Shown here: positions 43,510-51,658 of the stretch, piece after piece
Layout of the letters: each line of letters starts with the position of its first letter
Numbering within the stretch: position 1 is the stretch's first letter
Source of the DNA: HXMU1420-2 sp040830545
GTDB lineage: Bacteria; Pseudomonadota; Alphaproteobacteria; Rhodobacterales; Rhodobacteraceae
Length of the DNA: 64,000 bases
Assembly: GCA_040830545.1 (NCBI GenBank)
Contig: JBFOMB010000008.1
Location: 135,361-199,360 of the forward strand
Reading direction: 5' to 3'
The notes under the pieces: generated by a model
Databases searched by the model: none
Seen by the model: the letters and a program-made list of their open reading frames with translations, nothing else
Told to the model about the DNA's origin: nothing
Position numbers and translations under genes: made by a program

Positions 43510-44253
43510 CTAATCATCGTCGCTTTGCCCCTCAACCCGAGTCGCCCTCTGATAAACTTGGCGAATTGCCGCGATCATGGACGGCGCGTCCGGGGACGCT
43601 GCGACCTCAATCGCGCGAATAGGCAAGGTTTCAAGGGGTTCGGCGACCGCATCACTGAGCGCCACGACCCAAATTGACCCACCTTCGGGCACCTGACGGG
43701 CAAAGTGTCGCGCTGTTCGCGGTGAAAATAGCGGCACGATCACCGGAATATGACAGGTCAGCGCGGCGCGGGCAGCATCCGACAGACCTTGGAGCGTCTG
43801 TTCATAGGCAATGCGTTCCTCCACAAGCAGACCCTGCACGCTGAGCCTTTGGGCGATCTGCCCCCGCCGATTTTCGCCGCAGATATGGAGGATTGGTGTC
43901 TCCGGTTGTTGAACCATCATCCGTGCAACCAAGTCATCTGCGTCTTGCGCCGTTTGACTGACCTGCCACCCGGCCATACGCGCGCGTTCCGCCGTTGCCG
44001 CACCGACGCAGTAGGCAGGTAGGTGCCGCGACACCCCGGCAGACACCGCCGCATCTACGCCATTGCGAGAGGTGAAGATCAGGCCCACAATGCCTTCGGT
44101 CTGAATGGGTGCATCGTGAAACGCAATCTCCATCAGGGGTGAGACGCAGACCTCCAGCCCCTGAAAACCCTCACCCTGAACCCGTTCGGCAAACTCCTCC
44201 GCCGCGACCCGAGGGCGCGTCAGCAGCAGAATGGCCTTTGGCGTTTCGTCCAT
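43510..44253 (-). CDS. hemD: Uroporphyrinogen-III synthase
   Basis: A 247-residue enzyme closing hydroxymethylbilane to uroporphyrinogen III in heme, siroheme and cobalamin synthesis. The family is recognised by the opening LLLTRPRVAAEEFAERV, LIFTSRNGVDA near 75, and the late PVIVPLFSPRTARHFA. Start at ATG 44251-44253 (MDETPK); the longer upstream frame runs into the divergent tsaD promoter. It lies 54 bases before the COG4223-type gene. Divergent from tsaD. Confidence 0.9.
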   Translation of the reverse strand: MDETPKAILLLTRPRVAAEEFAERVQGEGFQGLEVCVSPLMEIAFHDAPIQTEGIVGLIFTSRNGVDAAVSAGVSRHLPAYCVGAATAERARMAGWQVSQTAQDADDLVARMMVQQPETPILHICGENRRGQIAQRLSVQGLLVEERIAYEQTLQGLSDAARAALTCHIPVIVPLFSPRTARHFARQVPEGGSIWVVALSDAVAEPLETLPIRAIEVAASPDAPSMIAAIRQVYQRATRVEGQSDDD

Positions 44254-44328
44254 TTCCGGGCCCGGGCATTGTTCAAAGCGGCCTCTGGTGATACTCCGCC
44301 GCGACCCGCCCTGCAACGATGGCGTTCC

Positions 44329-45426
44329 ATGTCCCAACCGCCTGTCACACTCCTTGGCCTTGAAAGCAGCTGTGATGATACAGCCGCCGCCGTGGTGCGT
44401 GGGTGTCCGAGCGAAGCGCAGATCCTGTCCTCGGTCGTGTCCGGTCAGACGGATTTACATGCCGCGTTTGGCGGGGTCGTGCCCGAAATTGCCGCGCGCG
44501 CACATGCGGAAAAGCTGGACCTTTGCGCACAACAGGCGCTGGATCAGGCTGGGCTGACGTTGGCTGAAATCGATGGCATTGCGGTGACCAGCGGGCCGGG
44601 GCTGATCGGTGGTGTGCTGGCCGGCGTCATGTTTGCCAAGGGGCTGAGTGCGGCGCAGAGTTTGCCCTTGCTGGGTATCAACCATCTGGCAGGGCATGCA
44701 TTGACGCCCCGGCTGACCGATGGCGTGGCGTTTCCCTATTTGATGCTGCTGGTCTCGGGTGGGCATTGCCAGTTCCTGATCGTGAAAGGCCCGGATCAGT
44801 TTGAACGTCTGGGCGGTACAATTGACGACGCTCCGGGGGAGGCGTTCGACAAAACCGCACGCCTGCTGGGCCTGTCCCAACCCGGCGGTCCGATCGTGGA
44901 GGCACAGGCGGCCAAGGGCGATCCGACGCGGTTCACGTTTCCGCGCCCGCTGTCTGATCGGCCCGATTGCAACATGTCCTTCTCTGGCCTGAAGACGGCT
45001 GTGTTGCGCCAACGAGACAAGCTGATTGTTGATCAAGGCGGATTAACTCAACAGGACCGCGCCGACCTGTGTGCGGGGTTTCAGGACGCGGTGGCCGATG
45101 TTCTGCGGCTGAAAACGCAGCGTGCGTTGCGCAGCTACCTGACCTTGGAACCCGCTGAGCCGGTTTTGGCAGTCGCAGGCGGTGTCGCGGCGAACACGCA
45201 GATTCGGACCCACCTGCAAACGCTGTGTGACCGCGAGGGCGTTGGATTTCTTGCCCCACCGCTGGCGCTGTGCACCGACAACGCCGCGATGATTGCCTAT
45301 GCGGGGATCGAACGGTTTCAGTCTGGTGAACACGATAGCATGGACCTGTCCGCCCGTCCCCGTTGGCCACTGGATCGCACCAACCCAGCGCTGTTGGGCA
45401 GTGGCAAAAAGGGAGCCAAGGCATGA
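44329..45426 (+). CDS. tsaD: tRNA N6-threonylcarbamoyladenosine synthase subunit TsaD
   Basis: A 365-residue enzyme of the t6A pathway, transferring threonylcarbamoyl to A37 of ANN-decoding tRNAs. Motifs: GLESSCDDTAAAVV at the start, NHLAGHALTPRL with the metal-binding histidines, and LLVSGGHCQFL. Start at ATG 44329 (MSQPPVTLLG); the 20 codons before it lack homology. Its stop overlaps the gpsA start as ATGA. Essential gene. Confidence 0.97.
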   Translation: MSQPPVTLLGLESSCDDTAAAVVRGCPSEAQILSSVVSGQTDLHAAFGGVVPEIAARAHAEKLDLCAQQALDQAGLTLAEIDGIAVTSGPGLIGGVLAGVMFAKGLSAAQSLPLLGINHLAGHALTPRLTDGVAFPYLMLLVSGGHCQFLIVKGPDQFERLGGTIDDAPGEAFDKTARLLGLSQPGGPIVEAQAAKGDPTRFTFPRPLSDRPDCNMSFSGLKTAVLRQRDKLIVDQGGLTQQDRADLCAGFQDAVADVLRLKTQRALRSYLTLEPAEPVLAVAGGVAANTQIRTHLQTLCDREGVGFLAPPLALCTDNAAMIAYAGIERFQSGEHDSMDLSARPRWPLDRTNPALLGSGKKGAKA

Positions 45427-46385
45427 GTGTCGCGGTTCTGGGCGCAGGGGCGTTTGGCACTGCGCTGGCGATTTCGCTGTCTGAAAATGGCCCGGTGACT
45501 CTGTGGGCGCGGTCAGCGGAACATGCGCGGGACATGATCGAAACCCGCGAAAACAAGGCACGGCTTCCCGGTGTGGCGTTGCCAGACGCGGTCAGGGTGA
45601 CGTCCGATCTGAACGATGTGAGCACCTGCCAGACCCTATTGCTGGCCATTCCCCTGCAATGTCTGCGGGGCTTCCTGATCGCCGAAAAGGCTCGATTTGC
45701 CGGAAAAACCCTTGTCGCCTGCTGCAAAGGGGCCGAGGCCGGGACAGGCCTGGGTCCAGTCGGGGTAATTCAGGAAGTCACGGAAGACGCCACAGCCGCC
45801 GTGCTGACCGGCCCCAGCTTTGCCACCGAAATCGCACGCGGGTTGCCAACGGCTCTCACGCTGGCCTGCACGGACGAAGGGGTCGGGACGCGATTGCAGT
45901 CTGAGCTGACCACACCCGTCCTGCGCCTCTATCGCTCGACCGATGTGACAGGGGCAGAGGCAGGCGGCGCGCTGAAGAACGTGATCGCCATTGCATGCGG
46001 AACTGCAATCGGGGCTGGGCTGGGCGAAAGTGCGCGCGCGGCCCTGATGACGCGTGGATATGCGGAGATGGTGCGATACGCCACCGCACGCGGGGCACAG
46101 GCGGAAACACTGGCGGGCCTGTCCGGGTTTGGCGATCTGACGCTGACCTGCGGATCGGACCTGTCGCGCAATTTCCGACGGGGGTTCGCCCTGGGCCGGG
46201 GCGAAGCATTCGACCCCGCCGTCACCGTCGAAGGTGTGGCAACCGCCTATGCCGTTGTGGGAGAAGCCCAGCGCTCGGAGCTAGACATGCCCATCGCAGC
46301 GGCTGTTGTGGCCCTGTTGGACGGGCGGCAGACCGTTGCGCAAGCTATGGCCGACCTGCTGTCGCGGCCACTGAAACAGGAATGA
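45423..46385 (+). CDS. gpsA: Glycerol-3-phosphate dehydrogenase [NAD(P)+]
   Basis: A 320-residue cytoplasmic enzyme making sn-glycerol 3-phosphate for phospholipid synthesis. The Rossmann loop is AVLGAGAFGTALA; GPSFATEIARGLPTA and ALKNVIAIACGTAIGAGLG hold the family substrate and catalytic lysine residues. Start at ATG 45423, coupled to tsaD through ATGA. Length fits the family. Confidence 0.96.
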   Translation: MSVAVLGAGAFGTALAISLSENGPVTLWARSAEHARDMIETRENKARLPGVALPDAVRVTSDLNDVSTCQTLLLAIPLQCLRGFLIAEKARFAGKTLVACCKGAEAGTGLGPVGVIQEVTEDATAAVLTGPSFATEIARGLPTALTLACTDEGVGTRLQSELTTPVLRLYRSTDVTGAEAGGALKNVIAIACGTAIGAGLGESARAALMTRGYAEMVRYATARGAQAETLAGLSGFGDLTLTCGSDLSRNFRRGFALGRGEAFDPAVTVEGVATAYAVVGEAQRSELDMPIAAAVVALLDGRQTVAQAMADLLSRPLKQE

Positions 46386-46432
46386 CTTCACCACATCGCC
46401 CGGTATGATCGGAAGCAACGGAAGGAATGCAC

Positions 46433-46855
46433 ATGAACTACTGGTTGTTCAAATCCGAACCCTCCACGTGGAGCTGGGAAGATCAGGTTGGCAAAGGTGA
46501 AGTTGGCGAGGAATGGGACGGTGTCCGCAACTATCAGGCGCGCAATTTCATGCGCGAGATGAAGGTAGGCGACCGAGGATTTTTCTATCACTCGCAAAAG
46601 GAAAAGGCCGTTGTCGGGATTGTCGAGGTCTGTGCAGAGGCACACGCAGACAGCACAACCGATGACGACCGATGGGCATGTGTGGATATTCGCGCGATTC
46701 GTCCGTTTCAGACTCCGGTGACGCTGGACCAGATCAAAGGACACCCGGCCCTGTCAGAGATGGTTTTGGTGAAAAATTCCCGTCTGTCCGTGCAGCCGGT
46801 GACAGCAGATGAATGGGCGGCAGTTTGCGGGTTGGGCGACACTGATCCCAGCTGA
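46433..46855 (+). CDS. EVE-domain protein
   Basis: A 140-residue protein consisting of one EVE domain, a fold related to PUA and YTH that reads modified bases. Family marks: NYWLFKSEPSTWSW at the start, GVRNYQARNFMREMKVGDRGFFYHS. ATG 46433 is favoured because GGAAGG lies seven bases before it; ATG 46427 is too close. It sits 47 bases after gpsA, in the same direction, and is followed by a strong terminator. Confidence 0.9.
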   Translation: MNYWLFKSEPSTWSWEDQVGKGEVGEEWDGVRNYQARNFMREMKVGDRGFFYHSQKEKAVVGIVEVCAEAHADSTTDDDRWACVDIRAIRPFQTPVTLDQIKGHPALSEMVLVKNSRLSVQPVTADEWAAVCGLGDTDPS

Positions 46856-46874
46856 TGCGTCTGATCCACAAAGC

Positions 46875-46904
46875 GGGAGGGGCCCCCGAGACCAGGCCCC
46901 TCCC
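46875..46904 (+). terminator. GC-rich terminator hairpin after the EVE gene
   Basis: GGGAGGGGCC (46875-46884) pairs perfectly with GGCCCCTCCC (46895-46904), 20 bases past the stop. It probably ends the tsaD-gpsA-EVE transcript. The following 130 bases up to the peroxidase stop contain no gene I can see. Confidence 0.7.
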
Positions 46905-47038
46905 TCACCCCGTGTGCTCCCTACTCACCACACACGATTGAACTTAGGTCCTGGCCGTACTGGCCATGGATTTACACTAGCACCAGTGCCCGACTCGCTC
47001 AAACGGCAAGTATCTAAAATCTTGTGAACCTCGGGGCG

Positions 47039-48169
47039 TCAATCGTCCGACAGGGTGTATAGAAACGCCGCCAGATCATTCAGATCGTCATCGCGCAGAC
47101 TCAATGGTCGCAGAATCGCCTCTCCATCCGCGTGCAACCGTTCCATGTCGATATGATTGTAATGGTTCAGAACCGCGCGAAGATCGGGCAGGCTCCCGTC
47201 ATGCATGTAAGGCGCGGTGAGCGTAACCCGCCGCAGCGACGGCACCCGGAATGTGCCAAAATCGGAGTGCTGAAAGCGGACGGATCGAACCGCCCATGCC
47301 CCGGTTTTGTCGGGGTCGTCGCTGTAGGCGCCATCCAGCGTGAACGGGCTGCTCATCAGGGTCTGCAAGCCACCATGCCGCCCGGCATCTACCCGGCCGT
47401 GTTCCAGAAAATAGGGCACGCCCGCGTCATGGAACTCACCATTCGAAAACCGTGGCCCGGAATGGCACGTCGCGCAGTTCCCATGCCCAACGAACAGACG
47501 TAAGCCCCTTAGCGCAGCTTCGGGATAGTCGGCCATCGCCGCCTGGTCACGCGTCGCCAACGCGTCCCGAAAACTGTCGAACGATGTGCGCCCTGTTGTG
47601 AGTGTTTCCAGATAGGCGGCCAACGCCTTGGACACGTTCACGCTGGTGTCCATTGGGGATTGCGCGTCAAGCGGTCCGAAAACCCGCTGATATGACGCTA
47701 AATTCTGGCTCTTTGCGACGCCACTTTGCAGGCTTTCTGGATCAAGCGCCATTTCGTCCGCATTGAACAAGGGCGTCAGGTTTTGCGCCCACAGATTGTC
47801 CGTGTCTCCTGACCAGCCAAACCAACGGTTCAGATGGGCATTCCACAGCGACTGCGTGTTTCGATCCAACCGTTTCTGCCCAATTGCGCGGGGTAAGCCG
47901 TCGGCAAACTGCTGATCAGGCTGGTGGCAGGTCGCACAGGACATGTCCCGTCCAGCGGACAATGTGGTGTCGTTGAACAGCATTTCGCCCAAGGCAATCG
48001 CCACCGGATCGCCCGAAACTCTGTTGCTAGGGTCATGTGTTGCATCAGGTGGCCACGGGCCGTGTGACAGGATTTTCTCAATTTCAGCGTCTGTCAAAGG
48101 GTCAGCTCTGCTTGCAAGAGCAAGAACCGAGAAACCGAGTACGAGGCAAAGCAGAATCCGCCAGGTCAC
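47039..48169 (-). CDS. Periplasmic diheme cytochrome c peroxidase/MauG-type protein
   Basis: A 376-residue exported protein with signal peptide MTWRILLCLVLGFSVLALASRA and two CxxCH heme sites, C78-ATCH in SCATCHQPDQQFADG and a second in NCATCHSGPRFSNGEF. This is the cytochrome c peroxidase/MauG layout, using peroxide or modifying a partner. I start at GTG 48167-48169, which overlaps the previous stop (GTGA) and gives a clean signal peptide; the frame extends 23 codons upstream into that gene. It is last of a three-gene operon. Confidence 0.85.
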   Translation of the reverse strand: MTWRILLCLVLGFSVLALASRADPLTDAEIEKILSHGPWPPDATHDPSNRVSGDPVAIALGEMLFNDTTLSAGRDMSCATCHQPDQQFADGLPRAIGQKRLDRNTQSLWNAHLNRWFGWSGDTDNLWAQNLTPLFNADEMALDPESLQSGVAKSQNLASYQRVFGPLDAQSPMDTSVNVSKALAAYLETLTTGRTSFDSFRDALATRDQAAMADYPEAALRGLRLFVGHGNCATCHSGPRFSNGEFHDAGVPYFLEHGRVDAGRHGGLQTLMSSPFTLDGAYSDDPDKTGAWAVRSVRFQHSDFGTFRVPSLRRVTLTAPYMHDGSLPDLRAVLNHYNHIDMERLHADGEAILRPLSLRDDDLNDLAAFLYTLSDD

Positions 48170-48552
48170 TGAACCGAAATCTCGGTTGAGTAGTCGAAGC
48201 GCGCGCTTCCGGCGGTGACCTTTACTCTCAAACGCCACGCACCCGGCATGTGGAACACAACACCCGAGGCCTGAAACTCTCCGTCGCCCAGATCTGTGAT
48301 TTGCGGTGTGTAGTTCATGCCATGTTGATGGGTCGGCATGTCGGCGTCGAAATCAAGCTTGATAGGGCCTGATTCCGCACAAACCTGGATAAAGACGGAG
48401 AAGGGAGCGGATACCGGCACCTTGTCCATATCAACGAATACTGGTGGCGCATTTGCGTCGGCTGAAATCAGCTCAACCGCTCTTTGATTGTCCGGGCAGG
48501 CCCAGACCGATGATGCAAACATCAGAAACAGAGCGACCAGCATCGCCCTCAT
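48166..48552 (-). CDS. Exported FixH/YtkA-like protein
   Basis: A 128-residue protein with a signal peptide (MRAMLVALFLMFASSVWA) and an immunoglobulin-like beta domain. The segment DFDADMPTHQHGMNY and VFHMPGAWRLRVKV resemble the YtkA/FixH family, whose His/Met-rich loops may bind copper. ATGA overlap with the amidohydrolase gene upstream and GTGA overlap with the peroxidase gene downstream make one coupled operon. Confidence 0.72.
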   Translation of the reverse strand: MRAMLVALFLMFASSVWACPDNQRAVELISADANAPPVFVDMDKVPVSAPFSVFIQVCAESGPIKLDFDADMPTHQHGMNYTPQITDLGDGEFQASGVVFHMPGAWRLRVKVTAGSARFDYSTEISVQ

Positions 48553-49358
48553 TCCGCTGCCAACATCGCTTCCGCGTTCTCATATGCAATCTTGCGCGCA
48601 ACGTCGGGCGGCAATTGCACCAGCCATTCGCGCGAATACTTGGCGTGTGGTCCGACATAGTACCAGCGTTCAGGTGCAAAAGTATCTGTACCAACCATGA
48701 ACCGGTTCGGGTGCTTCAGGAATACGCGCTGCCAATCTGCGTCCAATTTACCGCGGGTCGCCATTTCTGACCGGAACGCCAGATCGGCCCATAGCTTGGG
48801 ATAGGTGTCCAAAGCTTCGGCCACGGCGTCAGAACCTTCGAATCCTGAATGGGCCCACAAGACACGCGCGTCGGGCCAGGTTTGAAAAATCAAATCCAGT
48901 GCCGCGCGGTCGCCGTGATGATGCAGGATCAGGTTTCGGTCCCGCGCCATGGCGATCATCGCTTGAATCACCTCGGTTTGGATGTCGTCGCCATAGGCGT
49001 GAAATTCGCCGATGGCTTCATACTCAAACCGACCCAATCGATCCTTTAGGTAGTCGATCACCGTCGGATCGTGCATCCAGGTCGAAATCTCCCCACGCCG
49101 ACGATAGGGCCGAAGCGCAGGCACGATGATGTCCGGGGCCGCCTGTTTCAGGAGTTGCGTGCCGTTGTCGTCAGAGCTGGATACCAATGCCTTACGTACT
49201 CCGGCCTCACGCAAGATACGGGCAACTTCGTCCGGCGGTACACGTTCCACCGCGTCGTGACTGTAGTGGATGTGCGCGTCAAAGATTGGCAGGTCTTCGG
49301 CCACCACCGAAGCAGCAAGCCAGACGCTTGTCAGGGTAATGGTCAGTCGCGCAAGCAT
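48549..49358 (-). CDS. Exported amidohydrolase-family metalloenzyme
   Basis: A 269-residue TIM-barrel hydrolase with a signal peptide (MLARLTITLTSVWLAASVVAE) and metal ligands in FDAHIHYSH; further ligands in NLILHHHGD, LWAHSGFEG and VGTDTF. Amidohydrolases are usually cytoplasmic, so export with a cytochrome peroxidase is unusual. Start at ATG 49356-49358; an upstream frame of 20 codons lacks signal character. First gene of the operon. Substrate unknown. Confidence 0.78.
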   Translation of the reverse strand: MLARLTITLTSVWLAASVVAEDLPIFDAHIHYSHDAVERVPPDEVARILREAGVRKALVSSSDDNGTQLLKQAAPDIIVPALRPYRRRGEISTWMHDPTVIDYLKDRLGRFEYEAIGEFHAYGDDIQTEVIQAMIAMARDRNLILHHHGDRAALDLIFQTWPDARVLWAHSGFEGSDAVAEALDTYPKLWADLAFRSEMATRGKLDADWQRVFLKHPNRFMVGTDTFAPERWYYVGPHAKYSREWLVQLPPDVARKIAYENAEAMLAAE

Positions 49359-49443
49359 AGTGTGTTTCCCGTTCAACCTGCCGGGAATGATAGCGCCCGG
49401 CAGGGATGGGACAAACAAATGGTTCGGTATCGAACCCTTTGGG

Positions 49444-49785
49444 TCAGCCGTAAACAGACTCTTTCCCGAAATGCTTGGTCAGCATGTAGTAGACGACGGC
49501 ACGATACTTGTTCCGCTCGGACTGGCCATAGGTTTCGATAACCTTGGCAATGCCTTCGTCCAGTTCCGGTCCGTCTGACAGGCCCAGTTTCTTGATCAGA
49601 AAGTTGTTTTTGACCGTCTCAATCTCACCTTCCTGAGTCGCCGCCACGGTCGAGCTGTCCGCGTTGTAGATCGCCGGGCCACAGCCGATAGTGACCTTGG
49701 TCAGCAGGTCCATGTCCGGGTCCATCCCGCACTTGTTTTTCAGATCATCAGCGTACTGCGCAATCAGATCGTCTCTTTTACTCAT
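49444..49785 (-). CDS. DUF2853 family protein
   Basis: A 113-residue small soluble helical protein of the DUF2853 family (MSKRDDLIAQYADDLKNKCGMDPDMDLLTKVTIGCGPAIYN; NKYRAVVYYMLTKHFG). Function unknown. Ribosome site AGGGGA precedes the ATG. Stands alone between the amidohydrolase and DUF899 genes. Confidence 0.85.
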   Translation of the reverse strand: MSKRDDLIAQYADDLKNKCGMDPDMDLLTKVTIGCGPAIYNADSSTVAATQEGEIETVKNNFLIKKLGLSDGPELDEGIAKVIETYGQSERNKYRAVVYYMLTKHFGKESVYG

Positions 49786-49959
49786 CAGATTTCCCCTGTT
49801 TTGGCCCTGTTTTTGAGGTTGGGCGATCCCTGTTTGAAGCGTAAGCGCATCGGTTGGTCAGAAAAAGGGAAACTTTGTAGGGGTGATCCCCCCACCTGAA
49901 GGCTTGATTTCAGCGCAAACTATATTTAACTTTATTGTTAATTATAGAGGAGATTATCT

Positions 49960-50616
49960 ATGCCAGTAACCTTCCCCGGAGAATCCCCAGCCTACCGCAC
50001 GGCACGTGACGCGCTGTTGACTGAAGAAATCGCGCTCCGTGCACAGGTCGAACGTGTAGCGGCATTGCGCAGGGACTTGCCTCTTGGCGGTTCAGTTGCA
50101 GACTATGCGTTTCAGGAACTTTCCGGTGAAACACTAGCGCTGGGCGAGCTATTCTCCCACCCCAACCGAACTCTGGCGATCTACAGCCTGATGTTTCGCC
50201 CGGATCAGAATGCGCCGTGCCCAATGTGCACCTCCATGCTGGATGGGTTGGCAGGGCAGGCGCAGCATATCGCTCAGCATATGGACTTTGTTGTCGTTGC
50301 GGCGGCGAAGCCGGAACAATTGCGAGCCCTTTCAGATGACCGGGGGTGGGGCGCGTTGCGCCTGCTGTCGACGGACGGGTCGACCTACCAGACCGATTAT
50401 GGCGCGGAAGCACCGGATGGGTCGCAATTACCCATGATGAACGTGTTCAGCCAGACGGAAAATGGCGTGCGGCATTTCTGGGGGTCCGAGATGTTTCACG
50501 CCGGGCTGGACGGCCATCCAAGGCATGTGGACCAACTATGGCCGCTCTGGAATATGCTGGATCTCACGCCAGCTGGGCGACCAGATTGGTTTCCTGCCTT
50601 AGATTACAACAACTAA
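49960..50616 (+). CDS. DUF899 thioredoxin-like protein
   Basis: A 218-residue protein of the DUF899 (AhpC/TSA-like) group. It has YSLMFRPDQNAPCPMCTSMLDG, where CPMC occupies the redox site of a thioredoxin fold, and the family ending LWNMLDLTPAGRPDWFPALDY. Function is likely redox or detoxification but not established. An AT-rich promoter-like region (49915-49955) precedes the ribosome site GAGGAG. A perfect palindrome follows the gene. Confidence 0.82.
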   Translation: MPVTFPGESPAYRTARDALLTEEIALRAQVERVAALRRDLPLGGSVADYAFQELSGETLALGELFSHPNRTLAIYSLMFRPDQNAPCPMCTSMLDGLAGQAQHIAQHMDFVVVAAAKPEQLRALSDDRGWGALRLLSTDGSTYQTDYGAEAPDGSQLPMMNVFSQTENGVRHFWGSEMFHAGLDGHPRHVDQLWPLWNMLDLTPAGRPDWFPALDYNN

Positions 50617-50628
50617 CCCATCCGCTGG

Positions 50629-50652
50629 CCAAGGCCATTCGAATGGCCTTGG
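50629..50652. terminator. Bidirectional hairpin between convergent genes
   Basis: CCAAGGCCATTC followed directly by its complement GAATGGCCTTGG, lying between the convergent DUF899 and ketopantoate reductase genes. The perfect 12-bp arms suit termination in both directions, though the T-run is missing. Confidence 0.65.
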
Positions 50653-50673
50653 TCCACGCCTATTGCCGCGCAT

Positions 50674-51654
50674 TCAATTTTGAAGCGATGCTGCGTCGAA
50701 GATTTCGGTCAGTTCCCTGATTTCCATGCTCGCCAACCCGGCCCCACGCCCGGCCAAATCCGCCGCCAATCGGCACATCGCTGCATTGAGCGGTGTAGGC
50801 ACACCAACCAACCGCCCCTGAAGAACAATTTCCCCGTTCAGGTAGTCTGTTTCCAGCGGCTGGCCGCGCTTCAGGCTTTGTGCTGTGGATCCCCACCCGC
50901 GCTCGACCCCTGGAACGTCGGCAAATCGCAACAGATCAGCCCGACGCGGATCTGCCTCGTCCACTTCGTGCCAAGCGATTCCCGCGGCCCGAAAAACCTC
51001 CATAGCCTCGTCCTTGAGCCGCGAATGAAAGGGTTTCAAATCCGGGGTTTTCCCGACCGCCGCCCGCAGGATGTTGCCGAGATTCATCAGTACCTTGCCA
51101 TGTTTCGCCGACATCACGTTGTCGGTTGGAAAGGCGGCAAAGCCGGAGCCGTTCAACACCTCACACAGTGCCTGATCACACTCGTCCTGACCGGCAGGTG
51201 CGCAACCGACGTCAAACATGCCGTGATTGGGCGTACCAAACGCAGCAACTTCGCCCGGAACCAGGTAGGTGGCGGGCATCATAACGGTGACACCATGGAC
51301 ATTCGGGAACACGCGGAGCGCCATGCGTTCGTTGGCGACGCCGTTCTGCATACAGAAAATAGGTTGATCCGTGACCCCGGCGGCGCGCAACGCGTGCAAG
51401 GCTGCAACCGTGTCCTGCGTTTTCATCACCAGCAGGATGGCGTCGTCTGGCCGGAACGTCACCTGATCCGGCGCGGCCACGCAGGGCACCGCGACGTATT
51501 CATCCAAATCCGGCGCGCGAAACCGCAGCCCCTGGGCGCGGATGGCGTCCAGATGTGGGCCACGGGCAATGCCTATGACCTCGTGTCCGGCGCGCGTCAG
51601 GGCAGCGGCGATCGACCCTCCGATCGCCCCCATCCCGTAGACGACGACGCGCAT
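50674..51654 (-). CDS. 2-dehydropantoate 2-reductase family protein
   Basis: A 326-residue NADPH-dependent reductase of the ApbA/PanE family. Rossmann loop VVYGMGAIGGSIAAAL; the mid-region QNGVANE and the C-terminal domain LMNLGNILRAAVG follow the fold. It may make pantoate for coenzyme A, or act on another 2-keto acid, since roseobacters carry several paralogs. It starts four bases after the ahcY stop and is co-transcribed with it. Confidence 0.85.
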   Translation of the reverse strand: MRVVVYGMGAIGGSIAAALTRAGHEVIGIARGPHLDAIRAQGLRFRAPDLDEYVAVPCVAAPDQVTFRPDDAILLVMKTQDTVAALHALRAAGVTDQPIFCMQNGVANERMALRVFPNVHGVTVMMPATYLVPGEVAAFGTPNHGMFDVGCAPAGQDECDQALCEVLNGSGFAAFPTDNVMSAKHGKVLMNLGNILRAAVGKTPDLKPFHSRLKDEAMEVFRAAGIAWHEVDEADPRRADLLRFADVPGVERGWGSTAQSLKRGQPLETDYLNGEIVLQGRLVGVPTPLNAAMCRLAADLAGRGAGLASMEIRELTEIFDAASLQN

Positions 51655-51658
51655 CGGC

